Of a stretch of DNA of 64,000 nucleotides, positions 10,079-18,948 are shown in pieces (the stretch's first letter is position 1; every line of letters starts with the position of its first letter). Origin of the DNA: an uncultured Caryophanales bacterium (GTDB taxonomy: Bacteria; Bacillota_I; Bacilli_A; RF39; UBA660). The position numbers and the translations under genes are program-made. The DNA is taken from the NCBI GenBank assembly GCA_946628005.1, contig CAMOWA010000001.1, positions 1 through 64,000 of the forward strand. The letters are read 5' to 3'. The notes under the pieces were generated by a model. It did not search any database. It had not been told where the DNA came from and saw only the letters and a list, made by a program, of their open reading frames with translations.

Positions 10079-10600
10079 TTATATCCTCTTTTCAATAAAT
10101 ATTTCGCATGGTATTTTTAATTTATTTTCCACTTCATTTTTTAATTTATTGTTTATTTTATGAATATATAGCCTTTGTTTTCTAGATAAATCTAAATACT
10201 CTTCATCAGTTAATTCTATTTTATTTTTTCCATAAGAAAATTCTAATACCAATGAGCCATTCTTAACTGAATGATTTGGCATAGGTGGACTATACATAAC
10301 ATGCTCATCATTACCTTTTTTTAATATATAAAAGTATGTGTTTTCAACAAGTTGAATTAATTCTTCATCAACATAGTTTTTCTCTAAAATAATATTTTTT
10401 TGTTCATCTGACAATTTGTCTATATAAATGTTATTTATTAAACTGTAATAATCTGAACCTATATTATTAAGTCTTCTTTTTGAAGAATTAATATATAAGT
10501 TTTGGCTATTTATTTCTTTATCATATTCTTTAAAGTCTATTATTCTACATAAATATATCAATAAACTATCATAATATAGTTTTGTTACTTTTTCATTCAT
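10079..10600 (-). CDS. Hypothetical protein paired with the downstream peptidase-like gene
   Basis: Ends 2 bp before the 8880-10076 ORF starts, same strand. Confidence 0.55.
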   Translation of the reverse strand: MNEKVTKLYYDSLLIYLCRIIDFKEYDKEINSQNLYINSSKRRLNNIGSDYYSLINNIYIDKLSDEQKNIILEKNYVDEELIQLVENTYFYILKKGNDEHVMYSPPMPNHSVKNGSLVLEFSYGKNKIELTDEEYLDLSRKQRLYIHKINNKLKNEVENKLKIPCEIFIEKRI

Positions 10601-10968
10601 TTTAATTTCACATCCTTGTTCACACTAATTTATTAATTATCATTCTTTCTTGTTTTTTTCTATTCCACTCTAATCATAGTATTAATTTGACTTTTCTTTC
10701 TATATTTGATTATATTTTATATTTTTTTGATTTTTATAAGAATAAGTTTTTTTCTACAATATTTTATATTACATGATGATATGTCATTTGAATTGTATTT
10801 TGTTTAAAAAAAAGAATCTTTCTTTCTTGACTTATGAAAAATTCCATTTTTCATCGATATTTTTTTTCGTAACATTCTTTTTTTAATACTCTTCATCTTT
10901 TTTATTATATCAATTAATTATTTTTTATCCACTAATTAAGTAAGCCTTTTGTAAATTTTTCTTTTAAT

Positions 10969-13158
10969 CTATTTTTTGGGTATTTCTAAATCTTTTTCCT
11001 TTTTATTTTTTGGCTTTGGTAGAGCGTCTTTTCTTGAGAAGTTTTGTCTTCCTCTTTTATCTATTCCTAGTGCTTTTACTATAATTTCATCTCCAACTGA
11101 AACAACATCTCCAGCTTTTTCTACTCTTTCATGTGCAAGTTGAGATACATGTACTAGTCCTTCACAACCAGGCCATAATTGTACAAAGCAACCAAAATCT
11201 TCTACTTTTACAACTTTTGCTTCATAGATTTTTCCTACTTCTACTTCTCTTACAATTTCTTCAATCATTGCTCTTGTCTTATCTATAATTTCTTTATCAG
11301 AGTGATAAATAATTACTCTTCCATCGTCTTCTAGTTCAACTTTTACAGCATTGATATTTGTAACTTCTTTAACATTAGATGCATCACAAATAATTTTTGT
11401 AATGGTTTCTCCACCTTTACCAATAACATCTTTTATCTTTAGTGGATTAATCATAAATGTTTCCATCTTTGGTGCATATTTAGATACTTCTTTTCTTGGT
11501 TCTTTAATTTGTTTTTTCATTACATCTAAAATTTGCATTCTTGCTTTTTTAGCTTGTTCTAATGCTTCTTTTAGTATTGCTTCTGTGATACCACTTATTT
11601 TAATATCCATTTGTAAAGCAGTAATTCCGTATTCTGTTCCGGCAACTTTAAAATCCATATCTCCTAAATGATCTTCCATTCCTTGAATATCTGTTAGTAT
11701 TGTATATTGATCTTCATGAGTAATTAATCCCATAGCAATTCCAGCAACTGGAGCTTTAATTGGAACGCCTGCTGCCATTAAGGACATACAACCTGCACAT
11801 ATACTTGCTTGAGAACTTGAACCATTAGATTCTAATATTTCTGATACAACTCTTATCGTATATGGAAACTCTTCTTCTGATGGGATAACTTGTGATAAAG
11901 CTTTTTCTCCAAGTGCTCCATGCCCAATTTCACGTCTTCCAGGTGCACCATATCTACCTGTTTCCCCTACTGAAAATTGTGGAAAGTTATAATGTAACAT
12001 AAATCTTTTTTGATCTTCCATACTTAAACCATCTAAAATTTGATGTTCATTTAATGCTCCTAAAGTGGTTATAGATAAAGCTTGAGTTTCTCCTCTTGTA
12101 AATAAAGCAGATCCATGTGTTCTTGGTAATAGGTCAATATCAGTTGATAATGGTCTTATTTCATCCATTTTTCTTCCATCTGCACGTAGCCCTTCTTTTA
12201 CAACAATACTTCTAAATAAATTATATTCAATTTCTTGAACTACCATATTTACTTTTACAAGTAATTCTTTTAATTCTTCTTCCTTCAGTATATCTTCATT
12301 TTCTTTTGTAAATAGTTCAATCATTTCTTCTTTTATTTCATCAATAGTAGAATATTTTTTTAATTTATCTTTAATTCGAAGAGCTTTATCCATTTTTTTA
12401 GTAATAAGAGAAGCAATTCTTTCTTTTAGCTCATCTTCTGGAGTTAGAGTTTCATACTCCATTTTTTCTTCTCCAATTTCCTTTATTATTTTTTCTTCAA
12501 ATTTAATTAATTCTTTTATTGCTTTATGTCCAAACATTAGTGCTTCTAACATTATTTCTTCTGGTACTTGTTTTGCGCTTGATTCTACCATGTTAATTGC
12601 ATCTTTTGTTCCAGCAACCGTTAATTCTAGTTCTGAATTTTCACATTCCTCAGGAGTTGGATTAATAATAAACTTTCCATCGACTCTTCCTACTTTAACT
12701 CCTGCTATTGGTCCATTAAATGGTATTTTTGAAATGGATACTGCAAGTGATGATGCAAGCATTGCTGTTAACTCTGGTGAACAGTCTTGATCAACTGATA
12801 ATACGGTTGAAATAACTTGTACTTCATTTTTAAATCCCTCTGGAAATAATGGTCTCATTGGACGATCTATCATTCTTGCTGCTAGAGTTGCTGCTTCACT
12901 AGGTCTTCCTTCTCTTTTTATAAATCCTCCTGGTATTTTTCCAACAGAATATAGTTTTTCTTGATAATTAATTGTTAAAGGGAAGAAATCTGATAGTAAG
13001 TTAGCAGTTTTTGATACTACTGCTGCTGTTAATACTACTGTGTCGTTATATCGAACTAACACTGCCCCACTTGCTTGTTTAGCAAGTTCTCCGTGTTCTA
13101 CTATTATTTTTCTTCCATGGAAATCTAATTCAAATATTTTTTTCTTACTTTTTTTCAT
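10969..13158 (-). CDS. pnp: Polyribonucleotide nucleotidyltransferase
   Basis: [41 protein letters not shown]-terminal KH (IGKGGETI) and S1 domains. Confidence 0.97.
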   Translation of the reverse strand: MKKSKKKIFELDFHGRKIIVEHGELAKQASGAVLVRYNDTVVLTAAVVSKTANLLSDFFPLTINYQEKLYSVGKIPGGFIKREGRPSEAATLAARMIDRPMRPLFPEGFKNEVQVISTVLSVDQDCSPELTAMLASSLAVSISKIPFNGPIAGVKVGRVDGKFIINPTPEECENSELELTVAGTKDAINMVESSAKQVPEEIMLEALMFGHKAIKELIKFEEKIIKEIGEEKMEYETLTPEDELKERIASLITKKMDKALRIKDKLKKYSTIDEIKEEMIELFTKENEDILKEEELKELLVKVNMVVQEIEYNLFRSIVVKEGLRADGRKMDEIRPLSTDIDLLPRTHGSALFTRGETQALSITTLGALNEHQILDGLSMEDQKRFMLHYNFPQFSVGETGRYGAPGRREIGHGALGEKALSQVIPSEEEFPYTIRVVSEILESNGSSSQASICAGCMSLMAAGVPIKAPVAGIAMGLITHEDQYTILTDIQGMEDHLGDMDFKVAGTEYGITALQMDIKISGITEAILKEALEQAKKARMQILDVMKKQIKEPRKEVSKYAPKMETFMINPLKIKDVIGKGGETITKIICDASNVKEVTNINAVKVELEDDGRVIIYHSDKEIIDKTRAMIEEIVREVEVGKIYEAKVVKVEDFGCFVQLWPGCEGLVHVSQLAHERVEKAGDVVSVGDEIIVKALGIDKRGRQNFSRKDALPKPKNKKEKDLEIPKK

Positions 13159-13182
13159 ACTTAAACCTCTCTTTAAAAAAAA

Positions 13183-13205
13183 ATAGACACTGAAAAAATG
13201 TCTAC
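13183..13205 (-). terminator. Intrinsic terminator/attenuator between rpsO and pnp
   Basis: Minus strand GTAGACA-TTTTTTCAG-TGTCTAT followed by a T run. Confidence 0.6.
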
Positions 13206-13471
13206 TTTCTTAATCCTAATTTTTTAATAACTTCACGATAACTTTGGATGTCTTTTTTTGCTAAATATTGTAGTAAATTTCTACGTTTTCCAACTTTTCT
13301 AAGTAAACCTCTACGTGAATGGAAATCATGAATATGTACTTTTAAATGTTCTGTTAAATCATTAATTTCTTTTGTTAATATAGCTATTTGTACTTCAGCA
13401 GAACCAGTATCTTTTTCATTCTTAGCAAATTCTTTAATAATAGATTGTTTTTCTTCTTTTGTTAAAGCCAT
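13202..13471 (-). CDS. rpsO: 30S ribosomal protein S15 (start trimmed to [12 protein letters not shown])
   Basis: [48 protein letters not shown]. Confidence 0.96.
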   Translation of the reverse strand: MALTKEEKQSIIKEFAKNEKDTGSAEVQIAILTKEINDLTEHLKVHIHDFHSRRGLLRKVGKRRNLLQYLAKKDIQSYREVIKKLGLRK

Positions 13472-13504
13472 TTTCTTTTCCTTCCTTTCTTTGTTATTCG
13501 CCAC

Positions 13505-13565
13505 TACCAAGGGTAAGTCGGAAATCTCTTACTCTGAGTATTGGTATTGCTAGAATTTTCCCAGC
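13505..13565 (-). promoter_or_regulatory. Structured rpsO leader, putative S15 autoregulatory RNA
   Basis: Minus strand: GCTGGGA-AAA-TTCTAGC hairpin, then outer stem TACCAA/TTGGTA enclosing inner stem GTAAG/CTTAC, directly upstream of rpsO. Confidence 0.55.
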
Positions 13566-13666
13566 GTTATTTGTATTATAGTATATTTATTCTTTATTTG
13601 CAACGATTTTTTTTATTTTTCCTTTTAAAACTTTCAAATTTATGATATCTTTATTGTGGTGATTAT

Positions 13667-14359
13667 ATGAGTAATGTTAATTCTAAAATAAAATATTTAA
13701 TTCGTGGAACAATTGTTTTTTTCTTATTCTTTTATAGTGTATATTTACAATATATTCCTGTTTTATTACTTAAAATAGATGTCCATAATATTAGTCCTGT
13801 TGAAAGTGTTTTATTATCTACTTTTTCTAGTACTATAGTGTTATTTATTTTATTTATTATTTATAGAAAGGAATTAAAAAAAGAATTTAAAATATTTAAG
13901 GATAACTTTATCGAAAACATTGATATAGGTTTTCGTTATTGGATGTTGGGATTATTTATAATGATGATTTCAAATGTTATCATTACCTATCTCTTAAAAG
14001 GCGGAGGAGCTAATAATGAAGAAGCTGTTCAAAAAATGATAAAGTCTCTTCCTTGGCTTATGGTCATTGATGCTGGATTTATTGCTCCTTTTAATGAAGA
14101 AATAGTATTTCGTAAAACTTTGAAGGATATATTTAATAATCCAATAATATTATGTGTTTTATCTTTTTTATTCTTTGGTGGAGCACATGTAATTGGTGAT
14201 GCTAAAACTTTAACAGACTATTTGTATATTATTCCATATGGAGCGCTTGGAGCTAGTTTTGCCTATAGCTTTTATAAAACAAATACTGTTTTCACATCCA
14301 TGTCGATGCATATTTTTCATAATACTGTTTTAATTCTTTTATCTATTTTTATTATGTAA
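13667..14359 (+). CDS. CPBP-family intramembrane glutamic endopeptidase
   Basis: APFNEEIVFRKTL motif and later GGAHVIG and MHIFHNT motifs in a multi-TM protein. Confidence 0.85.
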   Translation: MSNVNSKIKYLIRGTIVFFLFFYSVYLQYIPVLLLKIDVHNISPVESVLLSTFSSTIVLFILFIIYRKELKKEFKIFKDNFIENIDIGFRYWMLGLFIMMISNVIITYLLKGGGANNEEAVQKMIKSLPWLMVIDAGFIAPFNEEIVFRKTLKDIFNNPIILCVLSFLFFGGAHVIGDAKTLTDYLYIIPYGALGASFAYSFYKTNTVFTSMSMHIFHNTVLILLSIFIM

Positions 14360-14382
14360 TATATGTAAAGTATCATAAATAA

Positions 14383-14410
14383 TTGTAAAGTTTATTTACA
14401 ATTTTTTTTT
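14383..14410 (+). terminator. Rho-independent terminator
   Basis: TTGTAAA..TTTACAA followed by a T run. Confidence 0.65.
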
Positions 14411-14476
14411 AATTTGGTATTGTTTAATTGTAGCAAGATTCCTTGCAAATTAACACATTTGAAAGGTGGTGAAATA

Positions 14477-14770
14477 ATGGACGGAAATGGAGTAAGACAA
14501 GATTATACTGCTATGTATCAAATTTCTGAAGAAATGCAAAATAAAGCTCAAGATTATTGGAAATTAAAGGAAGAATTATATCAGGAGTTTACTACTCAGT
14601 TAAGTGATTCAGATGCTGCTGCATGGAGTGGTAATAGAGCTTCAGTTTTATTAGATAAATTAAAAAAACAAGAACCAGATTTTGAAGCAATACGTGGTAG
14701 AATAGAAGGACTAGCTGACAATTTAAACATGCAAGCTAAAGCATGGGATAATTTTGAAAATAGAGCTTAA
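14477..14770 (+). CDS. WXG100-family protein (start trimmed to MDGNGV)
   Basis: Short helical protein with central AAWSGNRA (WxG-type) turn. SD AAAGGTGGTG. Confidence 0.7.
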   Translation: MDGNGVRQDYTAMYQISEEMQNKAQDYWKLKEELYQEFTTQLSDSDAAAWSGNRASVLLDKLKKQEPDFEAIRGRIEGLADNLNMQAKAWDNFENRA

Positions 14771-14793
14771 TAATATTATTATAGGAGGTTTTT

Positions 14794-15102
14794 ATGGATA
14801 ATGGTTCTGCATCTCAAATACAATATGCTAAAGTTAAACAATTAATTGACTTTGTTAATCAGAAAAAGAAAGATTTTTCAGATATTTTTCAATATTTAAG
14901 TAATGATACTTACAGGAGAGTTGCTGAAGTTTATGGTGGTACTGCAGCAGAGACTTTTAATAATAATTTAAAGAAAATATCAACTGAAACAGATGAGACT
15001 CTTAATGCTCTTATGACTACAATTTCTGAAGAATTTAACTTTAATATGGAAGAGTATCAAAAATTAAATCAACAATTAGAAAATAATGTGTATGGAAATT
15101 AA
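14794..15102 (+). CDS. WXG100-like partner protein
   Basis: About 100 aa helical protein with a central YGGTAAETF turn in place of WxG. SD AGGAGG. Confidence 0.6.
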   Translation: MDNGSASQIQYAKVKQLIDFVNQKKKDFSDIFQYLSNDTYRRVAEVYGGTAAETFNNNLKKISTETDETLNALMTTISEEFNFNMEEYQKLNQQLENNVYGN

Positions 15103-15189
15103 TTATTAAGAAATTATTTTTTAATTTCTTATTAGTGCGGATTAATATTTAGTCCCTACTAATAGGTAATTAAATTTAGGAGGTATAAA

Positions 15190-15894
15190 ATGGGAAACAA
15201 AAGTATTAGTGTTGATAGTTTGTTATCTGGCTCAGTTTCTGATACTGATGAAAGTGTTTTATATGAAGAAAAAATAGATTTAGATAAATTACATGATACT
15301 GTTTTTAAATTTTATGATAGTGCTATGTCAATGATGAATAATAGTAAAGAAAAGATTAGTAATATTGAGAATGAATTTGCTAAAATAAATAACTCCCAAA
15401 AGTTTTATTATGGTGGTGATGCTGCTCACCAACATGGCAACTTAAATATTGCAAATCAACATTTTGATGATCTTCAAAAAGTTAGCCCGATTTTTACTGA
15501 TCCAGCCGCCATAACAAGAATGGCAGAGAATTATAATGAGGCTCTTGTTAAAAAAAAGCATATTGTACGAATAAATCTTTGCCAAAAGAAACTAAATGAA
15601 ATATATGGTAAAGAAGTTGAGCGAAAAACTAGAGATGTATATGGTAATCATCATGATAAAGAAGTAAAAGATGGGTTATATAAAGAAAACTGGCATTATG
15701 AACTTGATGCAAATGAAGATGGTGGATTAAAATATAAGGAAAACTATGTTAAAAGAATATGGATTGAAGCAATTGTCGGAGAGGGTAATGTTATTGATAT
15801 TGAAGATAAGATTATAAAAGTGAGTGAATCTTTTCCAAACGTGTGTGGATCTTTACCATACGATAGAGAACGTATAGTTGATTATTATAATTAA
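15190..15894 (+). CDS. Hypothetical protein with WXG-like N-terminal helical hairpin
   Basis: FYYGGDAA turn within the helical N-terminus. SD TAGGAGG. Co-directional with the WXG100 genes. Confidence 0.5.
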   Translation: MGNKSISVDSLLSGSVSDTDESVLYEEKIDLDKLHDTVFKFYDSAMSMMNNSKEKISNIENEFAKINNSQKFYYGGDAAHQHGNLNIANQHFDDLQKVSPIFTDPAAITRMAENYNEALVKKKHIVRINLCQKKLNEIYGKEVERKTRDVYGNHHDKEVKDGLYKENWHYELDANEDGGLKYKENYVKRIWIEAIVGEGNVIDIEDKIIKVSESFPNVCGSLPYDRERIVDYYN

Positions 15895-15908
15895 AGGAGA
15901 AATAGATT

Positions 15909-17138
15909 ATGAGTGATGAAGTTAGATATGATTTGGTAGATTTTGAGGGGTCTATACAAAACTCATCTAATATTGAGTCAAATATTGATGAATTAGCTAA
16001 ATCTATTAGTAATTTTAGATCATCTCTTGACCCTAGAATAAATGAGTATTATTCTGATTTAAAAAGATTAGATTATTGTAAGAATGATTTAAGTAATGAT
16101 GTTTCTAATGTTAATAATTTTTCTAAGTGGTTACAAGATGGTTATCATGAATATGAAGAAGTTGCACATCAAACTGAAGCAATAGCAGATGGTGTTAGTG
16201 GAAGTAGTTCTGGTAGTTCTGGATTTTCCGGATCCTCAGGTGGAGTTGGAGGTTTTGCTAGTACTGCTGCTGAACTTACTCCTCTTTCTTCTACTGAACT
16301 TAATGGAGTTAAAGGAAATGCAATATCTGATATAAAGAGTACTAATCCATTTATTTCTACTGATATGGAAAAATTTAAAACTGATTCTAGTGCTGCCAAG
16401 GCTGTTGAAGGATTATCTAATACATCTAAATCTTCAAATTATGGAACGGGTGTTGGGCTTTCTGGTAGTACTGGTGCTGCTGCTATTGGAGCTGGATTAG
16501 GAGCTGCTACTGCAGGTGTTGGTGCTATTACTGGAGCTAGTGGAGGTTTTGGAACTTCATCTACTGGTTCTAGTGAAAATCTTTCTGGACAAACTTATAA
16601 TGGTAGAAGTTATGGTTCTAATACATCTGCTCATGGTGAATTAAATCATATTCTAGGTAAAGAAGATGATGAAGATGATGATAAAAAGAAAGATGACGTA
16701 GATATTAGTACGAATATTGCAAAAGATGCAAAAGATAAAGTTGATAAGATTATTTCTAAAACAAAAAAAGTTATTCCAAATCTTCATACAACTAGTGTAG
16801 GTGACTCTTCAGGAACTGGTACTTCTGTTGCTGGTGGTGTTGCTGCTGGTTTAGGCGGTTTAGGTGCCATTGGAGCAGTTGGTGGTGGTCTTGCTTATGC
16901 TAATAATAAAATGAATACTGAAGAAGATGAAGATGATGAGAATGAAGATGATGAAGATGATGAAGAATTGGGAGACTACGATAAAAAAGATAAAGATAAG
17001 TCTAATGAGAAAGATGAATCTTCAAATAAAGAATGGCTATATGGACTTGGTATAGGACTTGGAGCAGCGGGTATGGCTAAGAAAATTAAAGATGATAAAG
17101 ATAAGAATCATGATGAAAATGAAAACTCTAATCAATAA
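15909..17138 (+). CDS. Gly/Ser-rich, acidic-repeat membrane-associated protein, putative T7SS-type partner/substrate
   Basis: Helical N-terminus, GSSSGSSGFSGSSGG, hydrophobic Gly/Ala segments, Asp/Glu repeats. SD AAAGGAG. Confidence 0.5.
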   Translation: MSDEVRYDLVDFEGSIQNSSNIESNIDELAKSISNFRSSLDPRINEYYSDLKRLDYCKNDLSNDVSNVNNFSKWLQDGYHEYEEVAHQTEAIADGVSGSSSGSSGFSGSSGGVGGFASTAAELTPLSSTELNGVKGNAISDIKSTNPFISTDMEKFKTDSSAAKAVEGLSNTSKSSNYGTGVGLSGSTGAAAIGAGLGAATAGVGAITGASGGFGTSSTGSSENLSGQTYNGRSYGSNTSAHGELNHILGKEDDEDDDKKKDDVDISTNIAKDAKDKVDKIISKTKKVIPNLHTTSVGDSSGTGTSVAGGVAAGLGGLGAIGAVGGGLAYANNKMNTEEDEDDENEDDEDDEELGDYDKKDKDKSNEKDESSNKEWLYGLGIGLGAAGMAKKIKDDKDKNHDENENSNQ

Positions 17139-17154
17139 TGATTAGAGTTTTTAT
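17124..17154 (+). terminator. Rho-independent terminator
   Basis: AACTCTAATCA-ATAA-TGATTAGAGTT then T-rich. Confidence 0.75.
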
Positions 17155-17723
17155 TCTATTCCTCGCTTAATTTTCTTATCTGCAATGGCAATTGGAATAC
17201 ATATAATTATTTGAATTATTAAAGTTAAAAAATAACCTTGCCAATATTGATCTAAGAGAATCATTTTTAAATATATTAATGTATAGAACGTATAGTATAC
17301 AATTAATGAGAATATATAATTTAGATATATTAATAGTATTGAACTTTTTGTATTATTCTGAAGAAAATTAAAGATTGTTAAATTTACTAATTGACTTATT
17401 ACGTATCCAATAAATTCTCCACTTATACTTGATAATATTAGTCTTTGTCCTAAACCAAATGATATTATTGCACTATAACATACAAATAATACTCCTGAAA
17501 TTGCTATGGAAGAGATTGCTTTTTTATAATCATATTTTTTATCTATATAATTTGTTATGAAGTATACAAATGGTAATAAAAATATAGAGTATGAAAGACT
17601 AACTCCTGCTATTGGAAAGGTATAATACTTTAGAGACTCTGTCAAAATTACTAATGTCGTTAATAATAAGATATATACCCAACAGTCTTTATAATTATCT
17701 TTTTTATTAATTTTTTTTCTCAT
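17151..17723 (-). CDS. VUT/YhhQ-like (queuosine precursor transporter-like) membrane protein, tentative
   Basis: Multi-TM with RLILSSISGEFIGYVISQLVNLTIFNFLQ, which resembles YhhQ. Confidence 0.5.
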   Translation of the reverse strand: MRKKINKKDNYKDCWVYILLLTTLVILTESLKYYTFPIAGVSLSYSIFLLPFVYFITNYIDKKYDYKKAISSIAISGVLFVCYSAIISFGLGQRLILSSISGEFIGYVISQLVNLTIFNFLQNNTKSSILLIYLNYIFSLIVYYTFYTLIYLKMILLDQYWQGYFLTLIIQIIICIPIAIADKKIKRGIE

Positions 17724-17724
17724 T

Positions 17725-18405
17725 TTACTTTCCCTCTTTCTCTTTTTTTGGATTTATATATGTGTAGCAAGCTACTCCTACTATTAAAACAAATGCAAAC
17801 GTTGTATACGTTGTAAAGTTTCCTGTACTTGGATTTTCTGATAATTCATCGTTATTAATTATAATTATTGGATAATCTCCATCTAAATAATATTGATAAG
17901 TAATATTAATTATATTATTATTTTTTTCTAAGGTAATTCCAAATGTATTTGTTTTTTCTTTTAATGAAATTGTATCTTTAAAATTAATATTATTCTCAAC
18001 TATTTTCTTTATATTTAAATTATTATAGTAATTATCATAATCATATGGAATTGTAGATTCTCTTTCTAGAATGGAATAAATATAAAATGCATAATCATTA
18101 TTCATAATATTAACTTGATTATTATTTATTAGAATAGATCCTCCATATATGTTTAATGTAGTATTTGTCCATTCATAATAAACTTTAATTTTTTCTTCTT
18201 TTCCATCTTTTTCTAAATTTAAAATAATACTATTATTTTTTATTTCAGAGCTTTTTATTTTTATATTATCATCTACTTGAATATTTTCAATATCATCTAT
18301 TATTTTCATTGTTTCTTCTTTTGTTGGAGTTTTTGCTTTTATTTGTAGTGGTATTAAAATACTATATAGAAACAATATAAGTAGAATTGTTCTTTTCATT
18401 TTCAT
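17725..18405 (-). CDS. Secreted/anchored protein with NPSTG sorting-like C-terminus
   Basis: Signal peptide, C-terminal SENPSTGNFTTYTTFAFVLIVGVACYTYINPKKEKEGK. Confidence 0.6.
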   Translation of the reverse strand: MKMKRTILLILFLYSILIPLQIKAKTPTKEETMKIIDDIENIQVDDNIKIKSSEIKNNSIILNLEKDGKEEKIKVYYEWTNTTLNIYGGSILINNNQVNIMNNDYAFYIYSILERESTIPYDYDNYYNNLNIKKIVENNINFKDTISLKEKTNTFGITLEKNNNIINITYQYYLDGDYPIIIINNDELSENPSTGNFTTYTTFAFVLIVGVACYTYINPKKEKEGK

Positions 18406-18489
18406 CCCCTCTATTTTATATTATTTTAACATATATTAATATTTATATCTAGATTATTTTTTATTTCTTTAAAAAAAGAAAAAAGATTC

Positions 18490-18837
18490 CTAGTTAGAAT
18501 CTTTTTCTCTTACTTCTTTCAATATTTTATCCATATGTTCTCCATATGAAATAGAATTATCATATATAAATTTTAATTCTGGTGTATGTCTTATATCAAT
18601 CTTTTCTGCTAATTTTGTTCGGATAAATGGAGAAGCTTTTTCTAATTCTTTTTGAATAAGACTTTTATCTTTATCCATGACTGTATAATAAATCTTTGAA
18701 TAGGATAAATCATTTGTTGTTTCTGTGTCTGTTATTGTTACAAATTTAAGATCTTGATTTTTTACTTCTCTCATTAGAATTATACTAACTTCTTCTTGGA
18801 TTGCATGATTGATTCTTTCAATTTTTATACTAGGCAT
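18490..18837 (-). CDS. rbfA: Ribosome-binding factor A
   Basis: RINHAIQEEVSIILMREVKNQDLKFVTITDTETTNDLSYSKIYYTV; I..RHTPELKFIYDNSISYGEHMDKIL. Confidence 0.95.
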   Translation of the reverse strand: MPSIKIERINHAIQEEVSIILMREVKNQDLKFVTITDTETTNDLSYSKIYYTVMDKDKSLIQKELEKASPFIRTKLAEKIDIRHTPELKFIYDNSISYGEHMDKILKEVREKDSN

Positions 18838-18948
18838 TTCTTACACCTCCAATTTTTTTAGTTGAATATTTTTATCTTTAAAGTTTTGCTCAAATGTATG
18901 ATCTATTATCTTCCTGAAATGTCATTATGACTATCTAAAATATATATA

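Noticed and set aside
10601-10968. Intergenic gap examined for tRNA, sRNA or hidden peptide genes
   Set aside because: Very AT-rich. Only weak hairpins and no ORF with SD and leader features.
11351-12790. Plus-strand ORFs opposite pnp
   Set aside because: Antisense shadows of pnp.
16169-16399. Minus-strand ORF opposite the Gly/Ser-rich gene
   Set aside because: Pro/Ser-rich antisense translation of a low-complexity coding region.
16660-17110. Repetitive GAT/GAA tracts as a possible DNA repeat or CRISPR-like element
   Set aside because: Codon-level low complexity encoding Asp/Glu/Lys stretches. No conserved repeat-spacer structure.
18841-18948. Possible small ORF between rbfA and infB (HFRKIIDHTFEQNFKDKNIQLKKLEV)
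   Set aside because: No start codon and too short to support. It could be a remnant, but there was no recognisable homolog.
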